NCBI GenBank assembly: GCA_009927445.1
Contig: RFMZ01000207.1
Span: forward strand, 1-64,000
Reading direction: 5' to 3'
DNA length: 64,000 nucleotides
Source: Betaproteobacteria bacterium
Lineage (GTDB): Bacteria > Pseudomonadota > Gammaproteobacteria > Burkholderiales > Burkholderiaceae
Shown: one piece after another, positions 1-11,404 of the stretch
Numbering within the stretch: position 1 is the stretch's first letter
How the letters are laid out: each line of letters starts with the position of its first letter
Program-made: the position numbers and the translations under genes
Notes under the pieces: generated by a model
Databases searched by the model: none
What the model saw: only the letters and a program-made list of their open reading frames with translations
What the model was told of the DNA's origin: nothing

Positions 1-1
1 C

Positions 2-2380
2 TTATTTAGATAAGGCTTCCCAAGTACTAATTACCGTGTCCGGGTTAAGGGACATCGAGGCAATGCCTTTATCTAATAACCATTTTGCAAAGTCAGGATG
101 ATCTGAGGGGCCTTGACCACAAATCCCTACATATTTTCCCTTTGCTTGACAGGCTCGAATAGCTTTTTCAATCAGACTTAATACAGCTGGGTCTCGCTCG
201 TCAAAATCCAATGCTAATAACTCCATCCCAGAATCACGATCAAGACCTAAGGTTAATTGGGTTAAATCATTCGATCCAATCGAGAATCCATCAAAATATT
301 CTAAAAACTCCTCAGCGAGAATAGCGTTCGAAGGAATTTCGCACATCATAATAATTTTTAAGCCATTATGACCCCTCTTTAAATCATTGTTAGCCAATAA
401 ATCAATCACTTTAGCGGCTTGCTGAATGGTTCGAACAAAAGGAATCATTAATTCAACATTGTTCAAACCCATCTCATTACGCACTCGCTTAATCGCCACG
501 CACTCCATTTCAAAAGCCTTGGCAAAGTCAGCTGAAATATATCGTGAAGCGCCTCGAAAGCCTAGCATAGGATTTTCTTCATCAGGCTCATACCGAGAAC
601 CACCAATCAATTTTTTATATTCATTGGATTTGAAATCTGATAATCTCACAATCACAGGCTTCGGATAAAAGGCAGCTGCTATGGTAGCGATACCTTCAGA
701 CAGTTTGTCAACATAAAAGGCGTATGGACTTGAATGCCCACGAGCAACACTCTCTACTGCCACCTTTAAATCAGCATCAATATTGGGATAATTCAAAATC
801 GCGCTTGGATGTATACCAATATTGTTATTAATAATGAACTCTAACCTTGCCAAACCCACACCCTCATTCGGTAATTGGCAAAAGTTAAATGCTAACTGCG
901 GATTACCGATATTCATCATAATTTTTAAGGGAATCTCAGGTAACACGCCATGATGAACCTCACTGACCTCCATCTCTACAAGGCCATCATAAACATTGCC
1001 TTCATCACCCTCAGCGCAGGAAACCGTAACCATCATGCCATCTTTTAAAGCCTCCGTCGCATCACCACAACCGACGACTGCAGGCACACCAAGCTCTCTT
1101 GCAATAATTGCCGCGTGACAGGTTCGTCCACCTCGGTTAGTAATGATTGCAGCCGCTCGTTTCATAACCGGTTCCCAATTTGGATCGGTCATATCAGCAA
1201 CTAAAACATCACCCACTTGAACTCGATCCATTTCCGATACATCGCGAATGATTCGAACTGGCCCTGCGCCAATTTTTTGGCCAATAGCACGACCATGCGT
1301 TAATAATTTTGACTGCCCTTTTAATTTGTACTGCAAATCTAACTGTGCAGATTGCTGACTTTTGACAGTTTCTGGCCTAGCTTGCAAGATATAAATTTTT
1401 TGGTCAAGTCCGTCTTTACCCCACTCAATATCCATTGGGCGACCATAATGCTCCTCGATGATTAGTGCATATTGTGATAATTCAATAATATCTGCATCAT
1501 TCAGTGAATAACGGTTGCGTGCCTCTAGTGGTACATCAATCGTCTTTACTCGTCCAGATTCACCGGGCTGTGTAAACGCCATTTGGATTAATTTTGAACC
1601 TAAATTACGGCGAATAATCGGATATTTACCAGTTCGTAAGGCATGCTTAAAGACATAAAACTCATCCGGATTGACCGCCCCTTGAACAACGGTCTCGCCT
1701 AAACCGTAACTAGATGTGATAAAGACTGCTTCTTTAAAGCCAGATTCAGTATCCAAGGTAAACATGACCCCAGATGCAGCTAAATCAGATCTAACCATGC
1801 GTTGAATCCCTGCGGACAATGCCACATCGGCATGAATAAAACCCTTATGAACTCGATAAGAAATAGCGCGGTCATTGTATAAAGAGGCAAAAACCTCCTT
1901 GATTCGTAACAAAATATCATCAATACCAACAACATTGAGATAGCTCTCTTGCTGACCAGCAAAAGATGCATCTGGCAGGTCCTCAGCAGTTGCCGACGAC
2001 CGTACAGCGTAAGAGCCATTTCCTTGGCTATCTAATAGAGCAAAAGACTGCCGTATCTGAGCCTCTAATTGGGGCTGAAATGGTACTTGAGTAATCCAAT
2101 GACGGATCTCCTGTCCAGCCAAAGCTAGCGCCTTTACATCGTCTACATTTAAGTGTTCTAGTCGTTCGGCAATTTTTTGGGTTAACTGGTGATGTTCTAA
2201 AAATTCTCGAAAGGCCAGCGCTGTTGTGGCAAATCCTGTCGGCACGCGAACTCCTTTAGAATGGAGCTGCGAGATCATTTCTCCTAGGGAAGCATTCTTA
2301 CCGCCGACTAACTCGACATCGGTCATCCGAAGTTCTTCAAAAGGTATAACATAAGCATTTTGATGGGATACGTTGAACAT
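2..2380 (-). CDS. ppsA: phosphoenolpyruvate synthase (pyruvate, water dikinase)
   Basis: 792 aa ORF; N-terminal '[11 protein letters not shown]', phosphohistidine region '[23 protein letters not shown]', C-terminal '[19 protein letters not shown]' and '[17 protein letters not shown]', all typical of PpsA. Confidence 0.97.
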   Translation of the reverse strand: MFNVSHQNAYVIPFEELRMTDVELVGGKNASLGEMISQLHSKGVRVPTGFATTALAFREFLEHHQLTQKIAERLEHLNVDDVKALALAGQEIRHWITQVPFQPQLEAQIRQSFALLDSQGNGSYAVRSSATAEDLPDASFAGQQESYLNVVGIDDILLRIKEVFASLYNDRAISYRVHKGFIHADVALSAGIQRMVRSDLAASGVMFTLDTESGFKEAVFITSSYGLGETVVQGAVNPDEFYVFKHALRTGKYPIIRRNLGSKLIQMAFTQPGESGRVKTIDVPLEARNRYSLNDADIIELSQYALIIEEHYGRPMDIEWGKDGLDQKIYILQARPETVKSQQSAQLDLQYKLKGQSKLLTHGRAIGQKIGAGPVRIIRDVSEMDRVQVGDVLVADMTDPNWEPVMKRAAAIITNRGGRTCHAAIIARELGVPAVVGCGDATEALKDGMMVTVSCAEGDEGNVYDGLVEMEVSEVHHGVLPEIPLKIMMNIGNPQLAFNFCQLPNEGVGLARLEFIINNNIGIHPSAILNYPNIDADLKVAVESVARGHSSPYAFYVDKLSEGIATIAAAFYPKPVIVRLSDFKSNEYKKLIGGSRYEPDEENPMLGFRGASRYISADFAKAFEMECVAIKRVRNEMGLNNVELMIPFVRTIQQAAKVIDLLANNDLKRGHNGLKIIMMCEIPSNAILAEEFLEYFDGFSIGSNDLTQLTLGLDRDSGMELLALDFDERDPAVLSLIEKAIRACQAKGKYVGICGQGPSDHPDFAKWLLDKGIASMSLNPDTVISTWEALSK

Positions 2381-2450
2381 AAAAACTCTCTTAAAAATTA
2401 AAAATCCGCATAATACTCATAATTACTTTATTTTATCAGCCTAATAGACT

Positions 2451-3275
2451 ATGAATTCAAATCACCGTACCGTTTTAATTGTTTCTGATGGCACAGGCAT
2501 TACAGCTGAAACTTTTAGTCACTCCATCTTGGCTCAATTTGAAACGTCTTTTAAACAAATTCGTATGCCCTTTGTGAATACTCTCGAAAAAGCCCAAAAA
2601 GCTAAGTTGGATATTGATCAAATTGCTCAAAAAACAGGTACGAAACCAATTGTATTTTCAACTCTGGTCAACCCCGAAATTAATCAAATTATTCATACTT
2701 CAAAAGCCTTAGTGATGGATATGTTTAATACCTTTGTCGCCCCTCTAGAAATTGAACTGAATCTCAAATCTACGCATGCTATTGGCCGCTTTCATCAAAA
2801 TATTGAAACCGAAGGTTATAAAAATCGTATTGAAGCGATTAACTTTTCCTTGGCGCATGATGATGGCCAGTCGCATCAAAATCTTGATGAAGCAGAAGTT
2901 ATCCTAGTTGGTGTTTCCAGAAGCGGTAAAACACCAACTTCTCTTTATTTAGCGATGCAGTACGGCATCAAGTCCGCGAACTATCCCTTAATACCTGAAG
3001 ATTTTGAGAGAGGCACCCTTCCCAAAGAACTTCCGCAATATCATGCCAAACTATTTGGCCTAACAATCAATGCCAAACGTCTATCAGAAATTCGCCATGA
3101 AAGAAGACCAGGAAGTAAATATGCAAGCCAAGAAAACTGCCGATATGAGGTTAATGAGGCAGAAGCAATGATGCAAAGAGAAAATATCCCGTCAATTTCC
3201 TCAACGCATAAATCTATCGAGGAAATCTCAACTACAATCCTTCAAATACTCAAGTCTGACAAAACTGCTTACTAA
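2451..3275 (+). CDS. ppsR: PEP synthase regulatory protein (bifunctional kinase/pyrophosphorylase, PSRP family)
   Basis: 274 aa; 'VSDGTGITAETFSHSILAQF' and P-loop 'VGVSRSGKTPTSLYLA'; divergent from ppsA as expected. Confidence 0.95.
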   Translation: MNSNHRTVLIVSDGTGITAETFSHSILAQFETSFKQIRMPFVNTLEKAQKAKLDIDQIAQKTGTKPIVFSTLVNPEINQIIHTSKALVMDMFNTFVAPLEIELNLKSTHAIGRFHQNIETEGYKNRIEAINFSLAHDDGQSHQNLDEAEVILVGVSRSGKTPTSLYLAMQYGIKSANYPLIPEDFERGTLPKELPQYHAKLFGLTINAKRLSEIRHERRPGSKYASQENCRYEVNEAEAMMQRENIPSISSTHKSIEEISTTILQILKSDKTAY

Positions 3276-3337
3276 TCTCATCAATATTTATCCCATCACC
3301 ACATATCCCTCCATTGTAGTAAATGGCATCAATCAAA

Positions 3338-4198
3338 CTATGCTGTACGGTGCAGTCGAACTCGCAAGGTCTCAAATAAACAGATTGCCGCAGCAGATGC
3401 AACATTGAGTGATTCAACTCTAGACTCCTGTGGGATCCTTACACCTTGCGAGATATCTTGAATCAACTTGGAAACCCCAAAACCTTCATTACCAAAAACC
3501 CAAGCAACAGGACTTGATAAGAGATCATGCATCTCGAACAAGGATAATTTTCCTTGTAATTGGGTACTTAAAAGAGCTATTGGTAAGTGTGAGATGTCCT
3601 CCACGGTATAAAAATCTTCCGAGATTTCTAATACTGCTTGTGCCCCCATCCCCGCGCGTAAAACTTTATTTGACCATGGGCAAGCAGTCCCTGGTAAGCA
3701 GATAATTTGTCGAAAACCTGCTGCGGCGCTAGTCCTTAATATATTTCCAACATTCCCAGCATCTTGTACGCCATCCAAAATCACTAAGTCTTGGTTTAAT
3801 TCAATCTGATTAGAATTCTTAAACTCTAATAATGCCAGTAAAAAAGGACCCGTATGAAAGGCCGAAACTGCTTTGACTAGGCTTTCTTTCAATAAGACAA
3901 AGTCATAGCTCAAGGCGGAGTTTGAAATCGAATCGTTCACTAAACTAGTTATCAACTCCTTAACTTCTGGAATATCTACACTTGCTGGGTTTGTAATAAT
4001 TGTTTTTAACGAAGCACTATGGCCAGCACGGTACCAAGAGTCTAAGAGGTGCGTCCCCTCTAAAAGTGTCAGAGCCTGCTCCTTACGTAATTTGGCAGCG
4101 CTTCGCCCACCAACCTGATGCGCCATTAATTGTTTTACAAGATCATTGTTTTTTGATTCAACCCATCTAAAATAATTCAACAAATTATCTGCCATCAA
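3338..4198 (-). CDS. TrmH/SpoU-family RNA methyltransferase
   Basis: 286 aa; SPOUT motifs 'LDGVQDAGNVGNILRTSAAAG', 'WVFGNEGFGVS', 'ESLNVASAAAICLFE'. Confidence 0.93.
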   Translation of the reverse strand: MMADNLLNYFRWVESKNNDLVKQLMAHQVGGRSAAKLRKEQALTLLEGTHLLDSWYRAGHSASLKTIITNPASVDIPEVKELITSLVNDSISNSALSYDFVLLKESLVKAVSAFHTGPFLLALLEFKNSNQIELNQDLVILDGVQDAGNVGNILRTSAAAGFRQIICLPGTACPWSNKVLRAGMGAQAVLEISEDFYTVEDISHLPIALLSTQLQGKLSLFEMHDLLSSPVAWVFGNEGFGVSKLIQDISQGVRIPQESRVESLNVASAAAICLFETLRVRLHRTA

Positions 4199-4205
4199 TT
4201 ATCCT

Positions 4206-4796
4206 TTATAGAAGTAGTTTCTTAATAGGCCCAAATGTTAATCGATAACCTGGTATTAATCCTAATTGGTGAATCATCTCTAGATGCCTCTTTGTAGGAT
4301 ATCCCTGGTGGTCCTTAAAACCGTACAAGGGGTATTCTTGGTCTAGTAGCGCCATCTGGCGATCTCTAGTAACCTTTGCAAGAATCGAGGCCGCAGAAAT
4401 AACCGGTGTTGAGGCATCGCCATGAATCATGGCCTGCGACGGGACAGGTATATCTGGGCAACGATTCCCGTCTACTAAAACCAGATTTGGCCTCATCAGA
4501 AATTGCTTCATCAGATGATCTAAGGCCCGTTGCATTGCCAACATGGTGGCTTGCAAAATATTTAAGCGATCAATTTCTGCAGGACTTGCTTGACCTACAC
4601 CCCAAGCAAGAGAATTCTGAATAATTAATTCATACAGTTGATTTCTTCTAGTAGCGCTTAACTTTTTGGAATCTTGTAAGCCAAAAATAGGATTTTTATC
4701 ATCCAAGATCACTGCACCGGCGACCACGTTACCAATTAAAGGGCCTCTTCCTGCCTCATCAACTCCACAAATTAATTGGCATGACTCAGCAAGCAT
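4206..4796 (-). CDS. rnhB: ribonuclease HII
   Basis: 'ICGVDEAGRGPLIGNVVAGAVIL', 'DSKKLSATRR', 'AASILAKVTRD'. The ORF-track Met overlaps lpxB by 47 nt; the internal Met (MLAESCQ) at 4796 avoids this and is the more likely start. Confidence 0.95.
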   Translation of the reverse strand: MLAESCQLICGVDEAGRGPLIGNVVAGAVILDDKNPIFGLQDSKKLSATRRNQLYELIIQNSLAWGVGQASPAEIDRLNILQATMLAMQRALDHLMKQFLMRPNLVLVDGNRCPDIPVPSQAMIHGDASTPVISAASILAKVTRDRQMALLDQEYPLYGFKDHQGYPTKRHLEMIHQLGLIPGYRLTFGPIKKLLL

Positions 4797-4797
4797 C

Positions 4798-5994
4798 TTA
4801 TTTATGCAGCATTGTGTTGTAGATTGCCTGAGCCAACAATGCACGGGTTGGCATAGTTAACTGCTGATGTAGGTCTTCAAAACGATCTACTAACTGGGCA
4901 ACTTTGGATGGTTGATTAAGCCATTGTAAGATTGCTTTGGCCATTTCTTGCGGGACAGCATCTTCTTGTAAAAACTCCGGAACAACAAAATCTTGACACA
5001 AAATATTGGGCAATCCGACATACGGTAAATAACCTTGCTTACGCATGATTGTGGCAGTTAACCATGGCACAGAGTAAGAAATTACCATGGGCTTTTTCCA
5101 TAGAGCAGCCTCTAAGGTCGCCGTTCCACTAGCGATTAATACCACATCGGCTGCCTCTAAAACTAAGCTTGAATTTTCGGGTATCAAATGAATCTGAATA
5201 TTGGGACGAGCACGCTGCACTGCTTCTTTGAATCGTTGTAAAGGTGCTTGTAAGAAGGGCTTGGCAACAGGTACTAAAAATCGAACTGGACCACTATGCA
5301 GGTGATCAATTTCTTGGATCGTTTGAAAGAATCCTGGAGCAATATAGGAAATCTCAGACTTCCTACTGCCTGGTAAAACAGCAATCACAGTTTCATCTGC
5401 AAGAATCGCCGTACTCTCTAAGAAACCAAGATCAAATAATTTCTTTTTAGCAAGCTCCGGGCTGGGCTTGCGAGGAATCATACTTGCTAGTGGGTGTCCG
5501 ACATAGGTCGCTGCAATACCTGCATCATGATAAATTTTGGGCTCAAATGGAAATATACAAAGCATATGATCAACGGCTTTTTTAATGCCATGAATTCTGC
5601 CGCCTCGCCAAGCCCATATAGATGGGCTAATATAATGTATCGTAGGAATTTTTAGAGCGCGACATTTCTTTTCAACAGCCAAGTTAAAATCCGGCGCATC
5701 AATGCCGATATAGATATCTGGCCGATTTCTTTGAATTTCTTGCACAAGATCAAAGCGGATTTTTAATATATAGGGTAATTGCTTTAAAGCTTCAACATAC
5801 CCTCTCACACTGAGCTGATCCATTGGCCACTGAGACGTAAACCCTTCAGCTTGCATATGGGGCCCACCAATACCAACGAGTTTTGCATGTGCTAAGTCAG
5901 GATGACTAAGACAAGCAGCGATTAACTCACTACCTAATAAATCTCCCGACGGCTCGCCAGCAACACAAGTAATTAAGGGTTGCATAGACGCCAA
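4798..5994 (-). CDS. lpxB: lipid-A-disaccharide synthase
   Basis: 398 aa; 'GEPSGDLLGSELI', 'GIGGPHMQAEGF', 'PDIYIGIDAPDFN', 'SPSIWAWR', 'LPGSRKSEI'. Confidence 0.97.
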   Translation of the reverse strand: MASMQPLITCVAGEPSGDLLGSELIAACLSHPDLAHAKLVGIGGPHMQAEGFTSQWPMDQLSVRGYVEALKQLPYILKIRFDLVQEIQRNRPDIYIGIDAPDFNLAVEKKCRALKIPTIHYISPSIWAWRGGRIHGIKKAVDHMLCIFPFEPKIYHDAGIAATYVGHPLASMIPRKPSPELAKKKLFDLGFLESTAILADETVIAVLPGSRKSEISYIAPGFFQTIQEIDHLHSGPVRFLVPVAKPFLQAPLQRFKEAVQRARPNIQIHLIPENSSLVLEAADVVLIASGTATLEAALWKKPMVISYSVPWLTATIMRKQGYLPYVGLPNILCQDFVVPEFLQEDAVPQEMAKAILQWLNQPSKVAQLVDRFEDLHQQLTMPTRALLAQAIYNTMLHK

Positions 5995-6792
5995 CTAACG
6001 GATGATGCCTCGCGTTGATGCGGCTAAAAATTCCAAAAATTCTTGAACTTTTATTTTGGAATCCGCCAATAACGATTCATCAAGACTTAGTTGCTCAATA
6101 GCTACTTTAGCTTCATCAAAAGTTAAACCATCTTTATATAAAATGCGATATGCGTTTCTTAATACCGCAATCGTTTCTGGTGTAAAACCACGGCGCTTTA
6201 AGCCCTCAGCATTGAGGCCATGCGGTTGGGCTTTATCGCCAGCAGCAATCACATAGGGTGGAATATCTTGTACTAAAGCAGAAGCTCCACCAAGCATGGC
6301 GTGCTGGCCAATTCGGACAAACTGATGTACCCCTGACATCCCGCCTAAGATAGCCCAATCCCCAACAATGACATGCCCAGCGACCTGAGCATTACTTGAG
6401 AAAATCGTATGGTCGCCCACATCACAATCATGGGCAATATGGACATAAGCCATAATCCAATTGTGATGACCAATCTTTGTCACACCTTGATCTTGAATGG
6501 TACCCGTATGAATAGTAGTGAATTCACGAATGGTATTGTGATTGCCTATTTGGAGTTCAGTCGGCTCACCACGATACTTCATGTCCTGAGGAACACCACC
6601 TAATGATGTAAAGTGACTAATCGTATTATCTTCCCCAATTGCAGTACAACCTTCAATCACCGTGTGAGAACCAATTTTAGTTCTTGCACCAATCTTGACA
6701 CTTTCGCCAATCACCGTATAAGGCCCAATACTGACTGAACTATCTATTTGTGCTTTTGGAGAAACAACGGCCGTTGGATGAATCAGAGACAT
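5995..6792 (-). CDS. lpxA: acyl-ACP--UDP-N-acetylglucosamine O-acyltransferase
   Basis: left-handed beta-helix hexapeptide repeats, '[31 protein letters not shown]'; start set at internal Met '[10 protein letters not shown]' (6792), two nt from fabZ. Confidence 0.96.
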   Translation of the reverse strand: MSLIHPTAVVSPKAQIDSSVSIGPYTVIGESVKIGARTKIGSHTVIEGCTAIGEDNTISHFTSLGGVPQDMKYRGEPTELQIGNHNTIREFTTIHTGTIQDQGVTKIGHHNWIMAYVHIAHDCDVGDHTIFSSNAQVAGHVIVGDWAILGGMSGVHQFVRIGQHAMLGGASALVQDIPPYVIAAGDKAQPHGLNAEGLKRRGFTPETIAVLRNAYRILYKDGLTFDEAKVAIEQLSLDESLLADSKIKVQEFLEFLAASTRGIIR

Positions 6793-6793
6793 T

Positions 6794-7231
6794 TCATTCG
6801 GCCTTTTTCCGAAGAGCACATAGCAACTCTGCCTCGCAAACAATTTCTTCATTCACCGTCGCAAAAGCTTTGAATTTCCAAATACCTGATTTATATCGCT
6901 CTACGAGGGCATTTAATATTAACTGATCACCAGGAACAACTGGTTTTTTAAACCGCGCACCGTCAATCCCCGCAAAATAATACAGGGAGTCTTCATCTTT
7001 TTCTTCAGAAAATGCCAGTAATGCGGAGGATTGGGCTAGTGCCTCTAAAATCAATACTCCCGGCATTACCGGATAATCTGGAAAGTGACCCGTAAAATGC
7101 GGTTCATTCATCGAGACATTCTTAAGCGTTTTAATTCGCGTTCTAGGATCAAGTTCAAGAACACGATCTACCAATAAAAATGGATAACGATGCGGTAGTA
7201 ACTTTAAGATCCGATTAATATTCATTTGCAT
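6794..7231 (-). CDS. fabZ: 3-hydroxyacyl-ACP dehydratase FabZ
   Basis: 145 aa; '[15 protein letters not shown]', '[22 protein letters not shown]'. Confidence 0.97.
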   Translation of the reverse strand: MQMNINRILKLLPHRYPFLLVDRVLELDPRTRIKTLKNVSMNEPHFTGHFPDYPVMPGVLILEALAQSSALLAFSEEKDEDSLYYFAGIDGARFKKPVVPGDQLILNALVERYKSGIWKFKAFATVNEEIVCEAELLCALRKKAE

Positions 7232-7286
7232 CTTTTGCCATTTCTTCTTTTACAACTCGTTGCAGAGTCGTTTATTTGCTAATTGG

Positions 7287-8387
7287 TTATTCATTATGAG
7301 GCTTTTTGGTATTCATTAACTCTTTAATCTGCTGTCGTATTTTATCTAAACCTCGAATGATGGCAGCATTTTTTTCCCACCGAGGATGAGGGATAAATGG
7401 AAAAACACCCGTAAAGTGTTGCCCAGGTTCTTTGATAGATTTGGTAATTGAGGTTCCACCTGACACAGTGGTTCGTTCGGCAATCTGCAAATGGCCTGAA
7501 AAATTCGAGTATCCACCAATGACGCACATGGGACCAAGTTCCGTACTTCCCGCAACTCCAGAACAACCTGCCATAACTGTATGATCACCCACTTTGGCAT
7601 TGTGACCAATCTGCACTTGGTTATCAAATTTACAACCATTACCGATGATGGTATCTGCCATGGCACCTCGATCAACAGTCGAGGATGCCCCAAGCTCAAC
7701 ATCATCTCCGATAATCACCCTTCCTGTCTGAGGGATTTTTACCCATTCTTTCGAAGTCGTTGAAAAATCAGGCGCAAAACCAAAGCCATCTGAACCAACG
7801 ACAACTCCACCGTGAATAATTCCTCTTGCACCAATCCGACATTCATCATAAATTACCGTCATCGGATGGATTACCGTATCGTCACCAATCACAACGTTTT
7901 TACCTAAATGGACATGGCTAACTAATCTAACACCCGAACCCAAGGTAACTCCAGGCTCTAAAACACAAAAAGCTCCGATATGGCAATTACTTGGAACCGA
8001 TGTCTGCGGTGAGATAAATGCGCTTGGGTGGATAAACCCCGCTATATTGGGTTTAGACAAATTGGCGAAATATTGGGCTATGCGGGCAAATAAGGCATAT
8101 GGATTTTTAGAAACCAAGTAGGCCTTTGTCGGTGTATTGTCATGCATACTGATTGATTGCGTTAAGAACTCGTAATCAGCCTGGTTAACAATTAAAACGC
8201 CAGCTTGACTGAGTAATGCTTGCTGTCGGTAGAGTGGGTTTACTAAAAAGGAAATTTGATCAAGTTGGGCATCTTGCAAGGTGGCTACTCCCCGCATATA
8301 AACACCTGGCGTATCTCCAAAAAACTGGGCATCTAAGGCAAAAGCTAACTCACCTATCGATAGTTTTTTTGAAGAAAGATCGTGCAC
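7287..8387 (-). CDS. lpxD: UDP-3-O-(3-hydroxymyristoyl)glucosamine N-acyltransferase
   Basis: 366 aa; hexapeptide repeats, '[10 protein letters not shown]', 'GSTSIDRGAM'-like '[30 protein letters not shown]'. Confidence 0.96.
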   Translation of the reverse strand: MHDLSSKKLSIGELAFALDAQFFGDTPGVYMRGVATLQDAQLDQISFLVNPLYRQQALLSQAGVLIVNQADYEFLTQSISMHDNTPTKAYLVSKNPYALFARIAQYFANLSKPNIAGFIHPSAFISPQTSVPSNCHIGAFCVLEPGVTLGSGVRLVSHVHLGKNVVIGDDTVIHPMTVIYDECRIGARGIIHGGVVVGSDGFGFAPDFSTTSKEWVKIPQTGRVIIGDDVELGASSTVDRGAMADTIIGNGCKFDNQVQIGHNAKVGDHTVMAGCSGVAGSTELGPMCVIGGYSNFSGHLQIAERTTVSGGTSITKSIKEPGQHFTGVFPFIPHPRWEKNAAIIRGLDKIRQQIKELMNTKKPHNE

Positions 8388-8430
8388 AATTTAAGCACAA
8401 GTAAGAAAAACTGCAGTCAATAAAAAATGA

Positions 8431-8952
8431 TTATCTAGCATTTAGTGCATTAATTACATCACTAGTAATATCAATTCGAGGACTGACAAAAGCGGCGTCT
8501 TGCACAACTAGGTCAAGCTTTTTTTGCTCAACAATTATTTTTAATACTTGATTGGCCCGCTCAAAAATCTTCGCTCGTTCTTCCGCTCCGCGACGCTGAG
8601 AATCCTCGATTAACTCCCGCTGCTTGCGTTGAAGCTCACGGTCTTGATCCGCTAATTCACGCTGCTTACGGATCCGGTCAGGCTCAGGTAAAATCGCCGC
8701 ATCCTTGTCAAGCTGAGCTGCATCAGACTTAATCCTAGCAACACCGTCACGGACCTCTTTTTCACGCGGCCCAAACTCTTGCTGCATTTTCGTTTGAGCA
8801 TCTTTAGCCATTTTTGATTCACTCAGAATCCTCTCCAAGTTAACAAATGCAATCCTCGTACCCAAATCCTGTGCCATCACCACTTGCGAAAGAATACCAA
8901 GCGTGTAAAAAAAACTGATAATGAATATGTTTTTTATTAATAAATGCTTCAT
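8431..8952 (-). CDS. skp: OmpH/Skp family periplasmic chaperone
   Basis: 173 aa, signal peptide, 'RIAFVNLERILSES', charged coiled coil; sits directly downstream of bamA. Confidence 0.9.
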   Translation of the reverse strand: MKHLLIKNIFIISFFYTLGILSQVVMAQDLGTRIAFVNLERILSESKMAKDAQTKMQQEFGPREKEVRDGVARIKSDAAQLDKDAAILPEPDRIRKQRELADQDRELQRKQRELIEDSQRRGAEERAKIFERANQVLKIIVEQKKLDLVVQDAAFVSPRIDITSDVINALNAR

Positions 8953-8970
8953 GCAAATTTCCTTAAGAAA

Positions 8971-11325
8971 TTAAAAAAGTGTACCAAGTTGAAATTGTAA
9001 ATTCTGAATCTTGTCCGTAGATTTTGTATTAATAGGAACGCCGTAACTAAACTTTAAAGGACCAAGAGGAGAAATCCACGCAATCCCCATTCCGTAAGAA
9101 TATCTCATATATTCTCCTACGTCTGAAATTTGGTTAAAGGCGCTACCGGCATCCACAAATCCAAAGAATCGAAGCGTCTTATCAGTCCCAGAGCCCGGCA
9201 CCGGAAAAGCATACTCAACACTACCGACTAGTTTAGAGGATGCACCAGTTGCCTGATCTAGTCCTGTTAAAGAGTTTCTAAATATGGGCCCCAGTGAGCC
9301 CGGTGAGTAACCACGAACTGAACCAATACCACCCACGTAATAATTTTTCATGATTGGAAAAGGAGTTCCACTGTAGGAATCGCTATAACCAACATTACCA
9401 TTTAAAGATAAGGTTTGAGTCTTTGTAATCGGGAAAAAATGTTGATGCTGGTAGGATAGGCGGTAATAATTAGACTGATCTACTGGTAAACCTAATTCAA
9501 AATTAGCCTGTTGATATGCTCCCATGGATGGAATCAACGCACTATCCCGTCGATCAATGGCCCACCCAACCGTAAGGGGTAAATTGTATGTACTACCAGA
9601 ATTATTACCACTAGCATCAGCCGGTTGGCCTGATAATTCAGCGGTGTATGCCTGGAAAGTGGTGGGCGAATTGGTTGTTGTACTAATACTCAAATTCTCA
9701 ATCGCAGCGCCAAAAAAGATCCGACCAGTTTCGGAATACGGTACGCCAAACCGAGAACCTAGACCAGCAGTAACAATTGTATAGTTGCTATCTCCAAGGT
9801 AGTAAAGGGGTTTGGACGTTCTGTAGTAGACATCAGAAAATCGACTAATGCCATCATCTGTAAAATACGGATCAAATTGAGATACCACTAAAGTTCGGTT
9901 AATACGGCCTGTATTGATATTAAACCCCACGCTGGTACCCGTACCAAATGCGTTCTCTTGATTAATACCGGCACTCAAAACCACACCTTCAGTTGATGAG
10001 AAACCCGCTCCCAAATTGAACGAGCCGGTCGGCTTTTCTGCAACCTTCACATTTAAATCCACTTGATCGTTAGAGGCTGGGATGTCTTGAGTCGAAACGT
10101 CAACTTCCGTAAAGTAACCTAGCCTATTAATACGATCTTTAGATAATTTGATCTTTTCAGCGTCATACCAAGAACTTTCTAATTGACGCATTTCTCTTCT
10201 GACCACACTATCTCTGGTTTTCGAGTTACCAATAATGTTGATGTTTCGAACATACGCGCGCTTTCCAGGATCAACCACTAAAAGCATATCAACAGTTTTA
10301 TCTTCCTTACGAAGATCAGGTTGGGGCGTAATCGTAGCAAAAGCATAGCCGTAACTGCCAAGCATATCAGCAATAGCCTTAGTGCCGATATTGAGTTTCT
10401 CCGATGAATAAATCTCACCAACCTTTAAAGGAATTAAAGATTTGAACTCTTCATCTTTTCCAAATAGCTCACCGCCTAATTTGATATTCTTGACGCGATA
10501 TTGCTCGCCTTCAGATAGATTGATGGTGAGAAAAATTCCCTTCTTGTCTGGTGAAATGGAGACTTGTGTCGAGTCAATACTAAATTCTAAATAGCCTTGA
10601 TTCAAATAAAACGACCGAATCGATTCTAAGTCTGCAGTTAATTTTTGCTTCGAGTAAAGATTGTTTTTGGTATACCAAGAAAACCAATTACCCGTAGATA
10701 ACTGGAAAACCTCTCGGATTTTACTTTCCGGGAATACCTTATTACCAATAATATTGATTTGCGTGATTTTAGAGACGACACCCTCTTCAATATTAAAGAA
10801 AACAGATACTTGATTTCTTTCTCCAGGTGTTACGGTAGTTAATATTTCAGCATCATAAAAACCTTTACTAACATATTGGCGCTTGATCTCTTGCTCGGCC
10901 TTGTCTACTAATGCCTTATCGTAATAGCGCGCATCCGATAAACCCAGGGCACGAAGAGCTTTTAATATCGCTTCTTTATCAAACTCTTTCATACCCGTAA
11001 AGTCAATCCGCGAAATCGTCGGACGTTCTTCTACTAAAACCACCAGAACCCCGTTATCGACTTGGACCTGAACATCTTTAAAAAATCCTGTATTGAACAA
11101 TCCACGAATTGCGTCAGCACCCATGCTGTCGTCAAATGATTCGCCAACCTTCACATTTAAATAATTGAAAACAGTACCCGGTTCAACCCGTTGTAATCCT
11201 TCAATACGAATATCTTTAACTATAAAGGGCTCAGCGGCATGAGAAGACAGAGTCCATGTGATCGATGCACAAGTAAGGGCAGATAGTATCGATAGATGAA
11301 GTTTATTTTTTCTAATTTTCAACAA
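8971..11325 (-). CDS. bamA: outer membrane protein assembly factor BamA
   Basis: 784 aa; signal peptide, POTRA repeats ('IKDIRIEGLQRVEPGTVFNYLNVKVGE', 'VRNINIIGNSKTRDSVVRREMRQ'), C-terminal barrel with 'GGIGSVRGY' and terminal F. Confidence 0.97.
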   Translation of the reverse strand: MLKIRKNKLHLSILSALTCASITWTLSSHAAEPFIVKDIRIEGLQRVEPGTVFNYLNVKVGESFDDSMGADAIRGLFNTGFFKDVQVQVDNGVLVVLVEERPTISRIDFTGMKEFDKEAILKALRALGLSDARYYDKALVDKAEQEIKRQYVSKGFYDAEILTTVTPGERNQVSVFFNIEEGVVSKITQINIIGNKVFPESKIREVFQLSTGNWFSWYTKNNLYSKQKLTADLESIRSFYLNQGYLEFSIDSTQVSISPDKKGIFLTINLSEGEQYRVKNIKLGGELFGKDEEFKSLIPLKVGEIYSSEKLNIGTKAIADMLGSYGYAFATITPQPDLRKEDKTVDMLLVVDPGKRAYVRNINIIGNSKTRDSVVRREMRQLESSWYDAEKIKLSKDRINRLGYFTEVDVSTQDIPASNDQVDLNVKVAEKPTGSFNLGAGFSSTEGVVLSAGINQENAFGTGTSVGFNINTGRINRTLVVSQFDPYFTDDGISRFSDVYYRTSKPLYYLGDSNYTIVTAGLGSRFGVPYSETGRIFFGAAIENLSISTTTNSPTTFQAYTAELSGQPADASGNNSGSTYNLPLTVGWAIDRRDSALIPSMGAYQQANFELGLPVDQSNYYRLSYQHQHFFPITKTQTLSLNGNVGYSDSYSGTPFPIMKNYYVGGIGSVRGYSPGSLGPIFRNSLTGLDQATGASSKLVGSVEYAFPVPGSGTDKTLRFFGFVDAGSAFNQISDVGEYMRYSYGMGIAWISPLGPLKFSYGVPINTKSTDKIQNLQFQLGTLF

Positions 11326-11404
11326 AATGGCTCTTTAAATCAATGTTTTGAATATTTTAAACCTATTACAGGTCAGCAAGATAAATCTTCTCCCATAGAT
11401 TCTA

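Noticed and set aside
7346-7705. 119 aa and 74 aa alternate-frame minus ORFs inside lpxD
   Set aside because: Overlap the conserved hexapeptide-repeat frame of lpxD; out-of-frame artefacts of low stop density.
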